The position numbers and the translations under genes are program-made. A stretch of DNA of 64,000 bases, taken from Liolophura sinensis. Its lineage: Eukaryota > Mollusca > Polyplacophora > Chitonida > Chitonidae. Shown here piece by piece: positions 26,681 to 39,500 of this stretch; the first letter of the stretch is position 1, and the number at the start of each line of letters is the position of its first letter. The DNA is taken from contig NW_027018068.1 of NCBI RefSeq assembly GCF_032854445.1, positions 1 through 64,000 on the forward strand, given 5' to 3'. The notes beneath the pieces are model-generated. The model was not told where the DNA came from. It searched no databases and saw only the letters and a program-made list of their open reading frames with translations.

Positions 26681-28445
26681 CAACTAAACACTGACCCACA
26701 TTTATAAGGTGCCAAAAGATGCGGAATTGGGCCAGGCATCGGCAGCTGTTAAAAAATTGCAAATATCCCTGGTTTCCATGGAGTAAGAGCCGTTGCTGGG
26801 CACGTGATTATGACATTAATGATCATTGAATTGTCGCTACAGCCAAACGTATTGGTCGGAGAGCAACGCGGTTTGCACCATTCGATTTCTCGTCACAAAA
26901 TACGTCGGATTAGCCTCTTACCAGCAGCACTGGAACAGTTTTTCCACTTTTGCATTTTTGCCTGGTCTTTTTGTTAATTGAAAACGGCTACACTGTACTC
27001 TGTACAATCGCGACTGGTCATTACTATATTCAACTTTTGACTATAAGTTATGTGCCCTTCGGTAGCCCAGAAGACCTGAAATCTTTGGGCTAAGCCCATT
27101 TAACTCACCCAGCAATTGTCTTACTTCTAAGTCCAAGACAATCTCAATGTCTTTATCTACGTGTAGAAAAACCACACCATTTGTACATAAAAAACACAAG
27201 GTACTTGATACAGTCTGCTGTAAAAAGTACAACTAAACACTGACCCACATTTATAATGTGCCAAAAGATGCGGAATTGGGCCAGGTATCGGCAGCTGTTA
27301 AAAAATTGCAAATATCCCTGGCTTCCATGGAGTAAGAGCCGTTGCTGGGCACGTAATTATGACATCAATGATCATTGAATTGTCGCTACAGCCAAAAGTA
27401 TTGGTCGGAGAGCAACGCGGTTAGCAGCACTCGATTTCTCGTTACAAAATACGTCGGATTAGCCTCTTACCAGCAGCACTGGAACAGTTTTTCCACTTTT
27501 GCATTTTTGTCTGGTCTTTTTGTTAATTGAAATCGGCTACACTGTACTCTGTACAATCGCGACTGGTCATTACTATATTCAACTTTTGACTATAAGTTAT
27601 GTGCCCTTCGGTAGCCCAGAAGACGTCAAATCTTTGGGCCAAGCCCATTTAACTCACCCAGCAATTGTCTTACTTCTAAGTGCAAGACAATCTCAATGTC
27701 TTTATCTACGTGTAGAAAAACCACACCATTTGTACGTGAAAAACACAAGGTACTTGATACAGTCTGCTGTAAAAAGTACAACTGAACACTGACCCACTTC
27801 AGTAAGGTGCCAAAAGATGCGGAATTAAGCCAGGCATCGGCAGCTGTTAAAAAATAGCAAATTTCCCTGGTTTCCATGGAGTAAGAGCCGTTGCTGGGCA
27901 CGTGATTATGACATAAATGATCATTGAATTGTCACTACAGCCTAAAGTATTGGTCGGAGAGCAACGCGGTTTGCACCATTCGATTTCTCGTCACAAAATA
28001 CGTCGGATTAGCCTCTTACCAGCAGCACTGGAACAGTTTTTCCACTTTTGCATTTTTGCCTGGTCTTTTTGTTAATTGAAAACGGCTACACTGTACTCTG
28101 TACAATCGCGACTGGTCATTACTATATTCAACTTTTGACTATAAGTTATGTGCCCTTCGGTAGCCCAGAAGACCTGAAATCTTTGGGCCAAGCCCATTTA
28201 ACTCACCCAGCAATTGTCTTACTTCTAAGTCCAAGACAATCTCAATGTCTTTATCTACGTGTAGAAAAACCACACCATTTGTACGTGAAAAACACAAGGT
28301 ACTTGATACAGTCTGCTGTAAAAAGTACAACTGAACACTGACCCACTTCAGTAAGGTGCCAAAAGATGCGGAATTGAGCCAGGCATCGGCAGCTGTTAAA
28401 AAATTGTAAATATCCCTGGTTTCCATGGAGTAAGAGCCGTTGTTG
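26665..28445 (+). repeat. Duplicated tract, partner of about 23370-25150
   Basis: This is the second copy of the 3295 bp-shifted tract, with the same rare variants in order. Copy-specific differences include CACGTAATT replacing CACGTGATT near 27352 and AAAATAGCAAATTT near 27851. Confidence 0.85.
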
Positions 28446-28629
28446 GACACGTGATTATGACATAAATGATCATTCAATTGTCGCTACAGCCAAAAGTATT
28501 GGTCGGAGAGCAACGCGGTTTGCACCATTCGATTTCCCGTCACAAAATACGTCGGATTAGCCTCTTACCAGCAGCACTGCAACAGTTTTTCCACTTTTGC
28601 ATTGTTCCCTGGTCTTTTTGTTAATTGAA

Positions 28630-30035
28630 ATCGGCTACACTGTACTCTGTACAGTCGCGACTGGTCATTACTATATTCAACTTTTGACTATAAGTTATGT
28701 GCCCTTCGGTAGCCCAGAAGACGTCAAATCTTTGGGCCAAGCCCATTTAACTCACCCAGCCATTGTCTTACTTCTAAGTGCAAGACAATCTCAATGTCTT
28801 TATCTACGTGTAGAAAAACCACACCATTTGTACGTGAAAAACACAAGGTACTTGATACAGTCTGCTGTAAAAAGCACAACTGACCACAGACCCACATTTA
28901 TAAGGTGCCAAATAATGCGGAATTGGGCTAGGCATCGGCAGCTGTTGAAAAAATTGCAAATTTCCCTGGTTTCCATGGAGTAAGAGCCGTTGCTGTGCAC
29001 GTGATTATGACATAAACGATCATTCAATTGTCGCTACAGGCAAAAGTATTGGTCGGAGAGCAACGCGGTTTGCACCATTCGATTTGTCGTCACAAAATAC
29101 GTCGGATTAGCCTCTTACCAGCAGCACTGGAACAGTTTTTCCACTTTTGCATTTTTGCCTGGTCTTTTTGTTAATTGAAATCGGCTACACTGTACTCTGT
29201 ACAATCGCGACTGGTCATTACTATATTCAACTTTTGACTATAAGTTATGTGCCCTTCGGTAGCCCAGAAGACGTCAAATCTTTGGGCTAAGCCCATTTAA
29301 CTCACGCAGCAATTGCCTTACTTCTAAGTGCAAGACAATCTCAATGTCTTTATCTACGTGTAGAAAAACCACACCATTTGTACATGAAAAACACAAGGTA
29401 CTTGATACAGTCTGCTGTAAAAAGTACAACTAAACACTGACCCACATTTATAAGGTGCCAAAAGATGCGGAATTGGGCCAGGCATCGGCAGCTGTTATAA
29501 AATTGCAAATATCCCTGGTTTCCATGGAGTAAGAGCCGTTGTTGTGCACGTGATTATGACATAAATGATCATTCAATTGTCGCTACAGCCAAAAGTATTG
29601 GTCGGAGAGCAACGCGGATTGCACCATTCGATTTTTCGTCACAAAATACGTCGGATTAGCCTCTTACCAGCAGCACTGGAACAGTTTTTCCACTTTTGCA
29701 TTTTTGCCTGGTCTTTTTGTTAATTGAAATCGGCTACACTGTACTCTGTACAGTCGCGACTGGTTATTACTATATTCAACTTTTGACTATAAGTTATGTG
29801 CCCTTCGGTAGCCCAGAAGACGTCAAATCTTTGGGCCAAGCCCATTTAACTCACCCAGCAACTGTCTTACTTCTAAGTGCAAGACAATCTCAATGTCTTT
29901 ATCTACGTGTAGAAAAACCACACCATTTGTACGTGAAAAACACAAGGTACTTGATACAGTCTGCTGTAAAAAGTACAACTGAACACTGACCCACTTCAGT
30001 AAGGTGCCAAAAGATGCTGAATTAAGCCAGGTATC
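28630..30035 (+). repeat. Duplicated tract, partner of about 18745-20150
   Basis: This is the second copy of the 18-monomer-shifted tract. Copy-specific differences include GCCAAATAATGCGG, AAACGATCATTC and GGTTATTAC near 29763. Confidence 0.75.
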
Positions 30036-30093
30036 GGCAGCTGTTGAAAAATTGCAAATTTCCCTGGTTTCCATGGAGTAAGAGCCGTTGCTG

Positions 30094-31074
30094 GGCACGT
30101 GATTATGACATCAATAATCATTCAATTGTCACTACAGCCAAAAGTATTGGTCGGAGAGCAACGCGGTTTGCACGATTCGATTTCTCGTCACAAAATACGT
30201 CGGATTAGCCTCTTACCAGCAGCACTGGAACAGTTTTTCCACTTTTGCATTTTTGCCTGGTCATTTTGTTAATTGAAATCGGCTACACTGTACTCTGTAC
30301 AATCGCGACTGGTCATTACTATATTCAACTTTTGACTATAAGTTATGTGCCCTTCGGTAGCCCAGAAGACGTCAAATCTTTGGGCTAAGCCCATTTAACT
30401 CACCCAGCAATTGTCTTACTTCTAAGTCCAAGACAATCTCAATGTCTTTATCTACGTGTAGAAAAACCACACCATTTGTACATAAAAAACACAAGGTACT
30501 TGATACAGTCTGCTGTAAAAAGTACAACTGACCACAGACCCACATTTATAAGGTGCCAAATGATGCGGAATTGGGCTAGGCATCGGCAGCTGTTGAAAAA
30601 ATTGCCAATTTCCCTGGTTTCCATGGAGTAAGAGCCGTTGCTGTGCATGTGATTATGACATAAATGATCATTCAGTTGTCGCTACAGGCAAAAGTATTGG
30701 TCGGAGAGCAACGCGGTTTGCACCATTCGATTTGTCGTCACAAAATACGTCGGATTAACATCTTACCAGCAGCACTGGAACAATTTTTCCAATTTTGCGT
30801 TTTTGCCTGGTCTTTTTGTTAATTGAAATCGGCTACACTGTACTCTGTACAATCGCGACTGGTCATTACTATATTCAACTTTTGACTATAAGTTATGTGC
30901 CCTTCGGTAGCCCAGAAGACGTCAAATCTTTGGGCCAAGCCCATTTAACTCACCCAGCAATTGCCTTACTTCTAAGTGCAAGACAATCTCAATGTCTTTA
31001 TCTACGTGTAGAAAAACCACACCATTTGTACGTGAAAAACACAAGGTACTTGATACAGTCTGCTGTAAAAAGTA
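30094..31074 (+). repeat. Duplicated tract, partner of about 25700-26680
   Basis: This is the second copy of the 4394 bp-shifted tract, including the GCATGTG form of the E-box and the GGATTAACATC and TTTTGCGTTTTTG variants. Confidence 0.85.
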
Positions 31075-33632
31075 CAACTGAACACTGACTCACTTCAGTA
31101 AGGTGCCAAAAGATGCGGAATTGAGCCAGGCATCGGCAGCTCTTGAAAAATTGCAAATTTCCCTGGTTTCCATGGAGTAAGAGCCGTTGCTGGGCACGTG
31201 ATTATGACATCAATGATCATTCAATCGTCGCTACAGCCAAAAGTATTGGTCGGAGAGCAACGCGGATTGCACCATTCGATTTGTCGTCACAAAATACGTC
31301 GGATTAGCCTCTTACCAGCACCACTGGAACAGTTTTTCCACTTTTGCATTTTTGCCTGGTCTTTTTGTTAATTGAAATCGGCTACACTGTACTCTGTACA
31401 ATCGCGACTGGTCATTACTATATTCAACTTTTGACTATAAGTTATGTGCCCTTCGGTAGCCCAGAAGACGTCAAATCTTTGGGCCAAGCCCATTTAACTC
31501 ACCCAGCAATTGCCTTACTTCTAAGTGCAAGACAATCTCAATGTCTTTATCTACGTGTAGAAAAACCACACCATTTGTACGTGAAAAACACAAGGTACTT
31601 GATACAGTCTGCTGTAAAAAGTACAACTAAACACTGACCCACATTTATAAGATGCCAAAAGATGCGGAATTGAGCCAGGCATCGGCAGCTGTTATAAAAT
31701 TGCAAATATCCCTGGTTTCCATGGAGTAAGAGCCGTTGCTGTGCACGTGATTATGACATAAATGATCATTCAATCGTCGCTACAGCCAAAAGTATTGGTC
31801 GGAGAGCAACGCGGATTGCACCATTCGATTTGTCGTCACAAAATACGTCGGATTAGCCTCTTACCAGCAGCACTGGAACAGTTTTTCCACTTTTGCATTT
31901 TTGCCTGGTCTTTTTGTTAATTGAAATCGGCTACACTGTACTCTGTACAGTTGCGACTGGTCATTACTATATTCAACTTTTGACTATAAGTTATGTGCCC
32001 TTCGGTAGCCCAGAAGACGTCAAATCTTTGGGCCAAGCCCATTTAACTCACCCAGCCATTGTCTTACTTCTAAGTGCAAGACAATCTCAATGTCTTTATC
32101 TACGTGTAGAAAAACCACACCATTTGTACGTGAAAAACACAAGGTACTTGATACAGTCTGCTGTAAAAAGCACAACTGACCACAGACCCACATTTATAAG
32201 GTGCCAAATGATGCGGAATTGGGCTAGTCATCGGCAGCTGTTGAAAAAATTGCAAATTTCCCTGGTTTCCATGGAGTAAGAGCCGTTGCTGTGCACGTGA
32301 TTATGACATAAATGATCATTCAATTGTCGCTACAGGCAAAAGTATTGGTCGGAGAGCAACGCGGTTTGCACCATTCGATTTGCCGTCACAAAATACGTCG
32401 GATTAGCCTCTTACCAGCAGCACTGGAACAGTTTTTCCACTTTTGCATTTTTGCCTGGTCTTTTTGTTAATTGAAATCGGCTACACTGTACTCTGTACAA
32501 TCGCGACTGGTCATTACTATATTCAACTTTTGACTATAAGTTATGTGCCCTTCGGTAGCCCAGAAGACCTGAAATCTTTGGGCCAAGCCCATTTAACTCA
32601 CCCAGCAATTGTCTTACTTCTAAGTCCAAGACAATCTCAATGTCTTTATCTACGTGTAGAAAAACCACACCATTTGTACATAAAAAACACAAGGTACTTG
32701 ATACAGTCTGCTGTAAAAAGTACAACTAAACACTGACCCACATTTATAAGATGCCAAAAGATGCGGAATTGGGCCAGGCATCGGCAGCTGTTAAAAAATT
32801 GCAAATATCCCTGGTTTCCATGGAGTAAGAGCCGTTGCTGGGCACGTGATTATGACATAAATGATCCTTCAATTGTTGCTACAGCCAAAAGTATTGGTCG
32901 GAGAGCAACGCGGATTGCACCATTCGATTTTTCGTTACAAAATACGTCGGATTAGCCTCTTACCAGCAGCACTGGAACAGTTTTTCCACTTTTGCATTTT
33001 TGCCTGGTCTTTTTGTTAATTGAAATCGGCTACACTGTACTCTGTACAATCGCGACTGGTCATTACTATATTCAACTTTTGACTATAAGTTATGTGCCCT
33101 TCGGTAGCCCAGAAGACGTCAAATCTTTGGGCTCAGCCCATTTAACTCACCCAGCAATTGTCTTACTTCTAAGTCCAAGACAATCTCAATGTCTTTATCT
33201 ACGTGTAGAAAAACCACACCATTTGTACATAAAAAACACAAGGTACTTGATACAGTCTGCTGTAAAAAGTACAACTGACCACAGACCCACATTTATAAGG
33301 TGCCAAATGATGCGGAATTGGACTAGGCATCGGCAGCTGTTGAAAAAATTGCAAATTTCCCTGGTTTCCATGGAGTAAGAGCCGTTGCTGTGCACGTGAT
33401 TATGACATCAATGATCATTCAATTGTCGCTACAGGCAAAAGTATTGGTCGGAGAGCAACGCGGATTGCACCATTCGATTTGTCGTCACAAAATACGTCGG
33501 ATTAGCCTCTTACCAGCAGCACTGGAACAGTTTTCGCACTTTTGCATTTTTGCCTGGTCTTTTTGTTAATTGAAATCGGCTACACTGTACTCTGTACAAT
33601 CGCGACTGGTCATTACTATATTCAACTTTTGA

Positions 33633-34280
33633 CTATAAGTTATGTGCCCTTCGGTAGCCCAGAAGACCTGAAATCTTTGGGCTAAGCCCATTTAACTCAC
33701 CCAGCAATTGTCTTACTTCTAAGTTATTCAACTTTTGACTATAAGTTATGTGCCCTTCGGTAGCCCAGAAGACGTCAAATCTTTGGGCTAAGCCCATTTA
33801 ACTCACCCAGCAATTGTCTTACTCCAAGACAATCTCAATGTCTTTATCTACGTGTAGAAAAACCACACCATTTGTACGTGAAAAACACAAGGTACTTGAT
33901 ACAGTCTGCTGTAAAAAGTACAACTAATTACTGACCCACATTTATAAGGTGCCAAAAGATACGGAATTGGGCCAGGTATCGGCAGCTGTTGAAAAATTGC
34001 CAATTTCCCTGGTTTCCATGGAGTAAGAGCCGTTGATGTGCACGTGATTATGACATAAATGATCATTCAATTGTTGCTACAGGCAAAAGTATTGGTCGGA
34101 GAGCAACGCGGTTTGCACCATTCGATTTCTCGTCACAAAATACGTCGGATTAGCCTCTTACCAGCAGCACTGGAACAGTTTTCGCACTTTTGCATTTTTG
34201 CCTGGTCTTTTTGTTAATTGAAATCGGCTACACTGTACTCTGTACAATCGCGACTGGTCATTGCTATATTCAACTTTTGA
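33633..34280 (+). repeat. Monomer with nested 106 bp duplication and 7 bp deletion (first copy)
   Basis: Two anchors lie only 106 bp apart (33633 and 33739). After CTTACTTCTAAGT at about 33724 the sequence jumps back to TATTCAACTTTTGAC and repeats the start of the unit, then continues with CTTACTCCAAGAC, which lacks the 7 bases TCTAAGT or an equivalent register. The next anchor is 542 bp further on. Private changes AACTAATTACTGAC, GTTGATGTGC and TTGTTGCTACAGGC mark the unit and recur in the copy at 35926. Confidence 0.92.
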
Positions 34281-35925
34281 CTATAAGTTATGTGCCCTTC
34301 GGTAGCCCAGAAGACGTCAAATCTTTGGGCCAAGCCCATTTAACTCACCCAACAATTGTCTTACTTCTAAGTCCAAGACAATCTCAATGTCTTTATCTAC
34401 GTGTAGAAAAACCACACCATTTGTACGTGAGAAACACAAGGTACTTGATACAGTCTGCTGTAAAAAGTACAACTGAACACTGACCAACTTCAGTAAGGTG
34501 CCAAAAGATGCGGAATTGAGCCAGGCATCGGCAGCTGTTGAAAAATTGCAAATTTCCCTGGTTTCCATGGAGTAAGAGCCGTTGCTGGGCACGTGATTAT
34601 GACATTAATGATCATTGAATTGTCGCTACAGCCAAACGTATTGGTCGGAGAGCAACGCGGTTTGCACCATTCGATTTCTCGTCACAAAATACGTCGGATT
34701 AGCCTCTTACCAGCAGCACTGGAACAGTTTTTCCACTTTTGCATTTTTGCCTGGTCTTTTTGTTAATTGAAATCGGCTACACTGTACTCTGTACAATCGC
34801 GACTGGTCATTACTATATTCAACTTTTGACTATAAGTTATGTGCCCTTCGGTAGCCCAGAAGACGTCAAATCTTTGGGCTAAGCCCATTTAACTCACCCA
34901 GCAATTGTCTTACTTCTAAGTGCAAGACAATCTCAATGTCTTTATCTACGTGTAGAAAAACCACACCATTTGTACGTGAGAAACGCAAGGTACTTGATAC
35001 AGTCTGCTGTAAAAAGTACAACTGAACACTGACCCACTTCAGTAAGGTGCCAAAAGATGCGGAATTGAGCCAGGCATCGGCAGCTGTTGAAAAATTGCAA
35101 ATTTCCCTGGTTTCCATGGAGTAAGAGCCGTTGCTGGGCACGTGATTATGATATAAATGATCATTGAATTGTCACTACAGCCTAAAGTATTGGTCGGAGA
35201 GCAACGCGGTTTGCACCATTCGATTTCTCGTCACAAAATACGTCGGATTAGCCTTTTACCAGCAGCACTGGAACAGTTTTCGCACTTTTGCATTTTTGCC
35301 TGGTCTTTTTGTTAATTGAAATCGGCTACACTGTACTCTGTACAATCGCGACTGGTCATTACTATATTCAACTTTTGACTATAAGTTATGTGCCCTTCGG
35401 TAGCCCAGAAGACGTCAAATCTTTGGGCTAAGCCCATTTAACTCACCCAGCAATTGTCTTACTTCTAAGTGCAAGACAATCTCAATGTCTTTATCTACGT
35501 GTAGAAAAACCACACCATTTGTACGTGAAAAACACAAGGTACTTGATACAGTCTGCTGTAAAAAGTACAACTGAACACTGACCCACTTCAGTAAGGTGCC
35601 AAAAGATGCGGAATTGAGCCAGGCATCGGCAGCTGTTGAAAAATTGCAAATTTCCTGGTTTCCATGGAGTAAGAGCCGTTGCTGGGCACGTGATTATGAT
35701 ATAAATGATCATTGAATTGTCACTACAGCGAAAAGTATTGGTCGGAGAGCAACGCGGTTTGCACCATTCGATTTCTCGTCACAAAATACGTCGGATTAGC
35801 CTCTTACCAGCAGCACTGGAACAGTTTTCGCACTTTGCATTTTTGCCTGGTCTTTTTGTTAATTGAAATCGGCTACACTGTACTCTGTACAATCGCGACT
35901 GGTCATTACTATATTCAACTTTTGA
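34281..35925 (+). repeat. Three monomers between the two nested-duplication units
   Basis: Anchors are at 34281, 34830 and 35379, with lengths 549, 549 and 547. They carry GTGAGAAAC forms, and the 35379 unit ends with two single-base losses (AAATTTCCTGG and CACTTTGCAT). With the flanking rearranged monomer they make a 2293 bp interval that separates the two nested duplications. Confidence 0.93.
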
Positions 35926-36574
35926 CTATAAGTTATGTGCCCTTCGGTAGCCCAGAAGACGTCAAATCTTTGGGCTAAGCCCATTTAACTCACCCAGCAA
36001 TTGTCTTACTTCTAAGTTATTCAACTTTTGACTATAAGTTATGTGCCCTTCGGTAGCCCAGGAAGACGTCAAATCTTTGGGCTAAGCCCATTTAACTCAC
36101 CCAGCAATTGTCTTACTCCAAGACAATCTCAATGTCTTTATCTACGTGTAGAAAAACCACACCATTTGTACGTGAAAAACACAAGGTACTTGATACAGTC
36201 TGCTGTAAAAAGTACAACTAATTACTGACCCACATTTATAAGGTGCGAAAAGATGCGGAATTGGGCCAGGTATCGGCAGCTGTTGAAAAATTGCCAATTT
36301 CCCTGGTTTCCATGGAGTAAGAGCCGTTGATGTGCACGTGATTATGACATAAATAATCATTCAATTGTTGCTACAGGCAAAAGTATTGGTCGGAGAGCAA
36401 CGCGGTTTGCACCATTCGATTTCTCGTCACAAAATACGTCGGATTAGCCTCTTACCAGCAGCACTGGAACAGTTTTCGCACTTTTGCATTTTTGCCTGGT
36501 CTTTTTGTTAATTGAAATCGGCTACACTGTACTCTGTACAATCGCGACTGGTCATTACTATATTCAACTTTTGA
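35926..36574 (+). repeat. Monomer with nested 106 bp duplication and 7 bp deletion (second copy)
   Basis: Anchors are at 35926 and 36032, again 106 bp apart, with the same junction (TCTAAGT then TATTCAAC), the same 7 bp loss and the same AACTAATTACTGAC, GTTGATGTGC and TTGTTGCTACAGGC variants as the copy 2293 bp upstream. It has one extra G (CCAGGAAGACG). Identical complex junctions mean the two copies descend from a single event and one later duplication. Confidence 0.92.
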
Positions 36575-39500
36575 CTATAAGTTATGTGCCCTTCGGTAGC
36601 CCAGAAGACGTCAAATCTTTGGGCTAAGCCCATTTAACTCACCCAGCAATTGCCTTACTTCTAAGTGCAAGACAATCTCAATGTCTTTATCTACGTGTAG
36701 AAAAACCACACCATTTGTACGTGAGAAACACAAGGTTCTTGATACAGTCTGCTGTAAAAAGTACAACTGAACACTGACCCACTTCAGTAAGGTGCCAAAA
36801 GATGCGAATTGAGCCAGGCATCGGCAGCTGTTGAAAAATTGCAAATTTCCCTGGTTTCCATGGAGTAAGAGCCGTTGCTGGGCACGTGATTATGACATAA
36901 ATGATCATTCAATTGTCACTACAGCCAAAAGTATTGGTCGGAGAGCAACGCGGTTTGCACCATTCGATTTCTCGTCACAAAATACGTCGGATTAGCCTCT
37001 TACCAGCAGCACTGGAACAGTTTTCGCACTTTTGCATTTTTGCCTGGTCTTTTTGTTAATTGAAATCGGCTACACTGTACTCTGTACAATCGCGACTGGT
37101 CATTACTATATTCAACTTTTGACTATAAGTTATGTGCCCTTCGGTAGCCCAGAAGACCTGAAATCTTTGGGCCAAGCCCATTTAACTCACCCAGCAATTG
37201 TCTTACTTCTAAGTGCAAGACAATCTCAATGTCTTTATCTACGTGTAGAAAAACCACACCATTTGTACGTGAGAAACACAAGGTTCTTGATACAGTCTGC
37301 TGTAAAAAGTACAACTGAACACTGACCCACTTCAGTAAGGTGCCAAAAGATGCGGAATTGAGCCAGGCATCGGCAGCTGTTGAAAAATTGCAAATTTCAC
37401 TGGTTTCCATGGAGTAAGAGCCGTTGCTGGGCACGTGATTATGACATAAATGATCATTCAATTGTCACTACAGCCAAAAGTATTGGTCGGAGAGCAACGC
37501 GGTTTGCACCATTCGATTTCTCGTCACAAAATACGTCGGATTAGCCTCTTACCAGCAGCACTGGAACAGTTTTTCCACTTTTGCATTTTTGCCTGGTCTT
37601 TTTGTTAATTGAAATCGGCTACACTGTACTCTGTACAATCGCGACTGGTCATTACTATATTCAACTTTTGACTATAAGTTATGTGCCCTTCGGTAGCCCA
37701 GAAGACGTCAAATCTTTGGGCTAAGCCCATTTAACTCACCCAGCAATTGCCTTACTTCTAACTGCAAGACAATCTCAATGTCTTTATCTACGTGTAGAAA
37801 AACCACACCATTTGTACGTGAGAAACACAAGGTTCTTGATACAGTCTGCTGTAAAAAGTACAACTGAACACTGACTCACTTCAGTAAGGTGCCAAAAGAT
37901 GCGGAATTGAGCCAGGCATCGGCAGCTGTTGAAAAATTGCAAATTTCCCTGGTTTCCATGGAGTAAGAGCCGTTGCTGGGCACGTGATTATGACATAAAT
38001 GATCATTCAATTGTCGCTACAGCCAAAAGTATTGGTCGGAGAGCAACGCGGTTTGCACCATTCGATTTCTCGTCACAAAATACGTCGGATTAGCCTCTTA
38101 CCAGCAGCACTGGAACAGTTTTCGCACTTTTGCATTTCTGCCTGGTCTTTTTGTTAATTGAAATCGGCTACACTGTACTCTGTACAATCGCGACTGGTCA
38201 TTACTATATTCAACTTTTGACTATAAGTTATGTGCCCTTCGGTAGCCCAGAAGACCTGAAATCTTTGGGCCAAGCCCATTTAACTCACCCAGCAATTGTC
38301 TTACTTCTAAGTGCAAGACAATCTCAATGTCTTTATCTACGTGTAGAAAAACCACACCATTTGTACGTGAAAAACACAAGGTACTTGATACAGTCTGCTG
38401 TAAAAAGTACAACTGACCACAGACCCACATGAATAAGGTGCCAAAAGATGCGGAATTGAGCCAGGCATCGGCAGCTGTTGAAAAATTGCAAATTTCCCTG
38501 GTTTCCATGGAGTAAGAGCCGTTGCTGGGCACGTGATTATGACATAAATGATCATTCAATTGTCGCTACAGCCAAACGTATTGGTCGGAGAGCAACGCAG
38601 ATTGCACCATTCGATTTCTGGTCACAAAATACGTCGGATTAGCCTCTTACCAGCAGCACTGGAACAGTTTTTCCACTTTTGCATTTTTGCCTGGTCTTTT
38701 TGTTAATTGAAATCGGCTACACTGTACTCTGTACAATCGCGACTGGTCATTACTATATTCAACTTTTGACTATAAGTTATGTGCCCTTCGGTAGTCCAGA
38801 AGACCTGAAATCTTTGGGCTAAGCCCATTTAACTCACCCAGCAATTGTCTTACTTCTAAGTGCAAGACAATCTCAATGTCTTTATCTACGTGTAGAAAAA
38901 CCACTCCATTTGTACGTGAAAAACACAAGGTTCTTGATACAGTCTGCTGTAAAAAGTACAACTGAACACTGACCCACTTCAGTAAGGTGCCAAAAGATGC
39001 GGAATTGAGCCAGGCATCGGCAGCTGTTGAAAAATTGCAAATTTCCCTGGTTTCCATGGAGTAAGAGCCGTTGCTGGGCACGTGATTATGACATAAATGA
39101 TCATTCAATTGTCACTACAGCCAAAAGTATTGGTCGGAGAGCAACGCGGTTTGCACCATTCGATTTCTCGTCACAAAATACGTCGGATTAGCCTCTTACC
39201 AGCAGCACTGGAACAGTTTTTGCACTTTTGCATTTTTGCCTGGTCTTTTTGTTAATTGAAATCGGCTACACTGTACTCTGTACAATCGCGACTGGTCATT
39301 ACTATATTCAACTTTTGACTATAAGTTATGTGCCCTTCGGTAGCCCAGAAGACGTCAAATCTTTGGGCTAAGCCCATTTAACTCACCCAGCAATTGTCTT
39401 ACTTCTAAGTGCAAGACAATCTCAATGTCTTTATCTACGTGTAGAAAAACCACAACCATTTGTACGTGAGAAACACAAGGTTCTTAATACAGTCTGCTGT

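Larger units (their letters stand above)
11664..33632 (+). repeat. Forty monomers with patchwork long-range duplications
   Basis: Anchors run from 11664 to 33083; lengths are 547-552 bp, mostly 549. The first unit (11664) has several private changes (AAGCTATG, GTAGACCAG, TACGTATAG). From 17.1 to 32 kb the subtype with TGTACAGTCGCG recurs near 17118, 18768, 19866, 20964, 28652 and 29750, with a TGTACAGTTGCG derivative near 31948. A GTTATAAAATTGC subtype recurs near 16862, 18511, 19609, 29494 and 31690. Several units carry one extra A in the GAAAAATTG run, giving 550 bp. No stretch lacks the repeat. Confidence 0.95.

Noticed and set aside
33700-36100. Nested 106 bp duplications as insertion of a mobile element
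   Set aside because: The extra 106 bp is entirely an internal copy of the unit's own start; no foreign sequence or terminal repeat is present.
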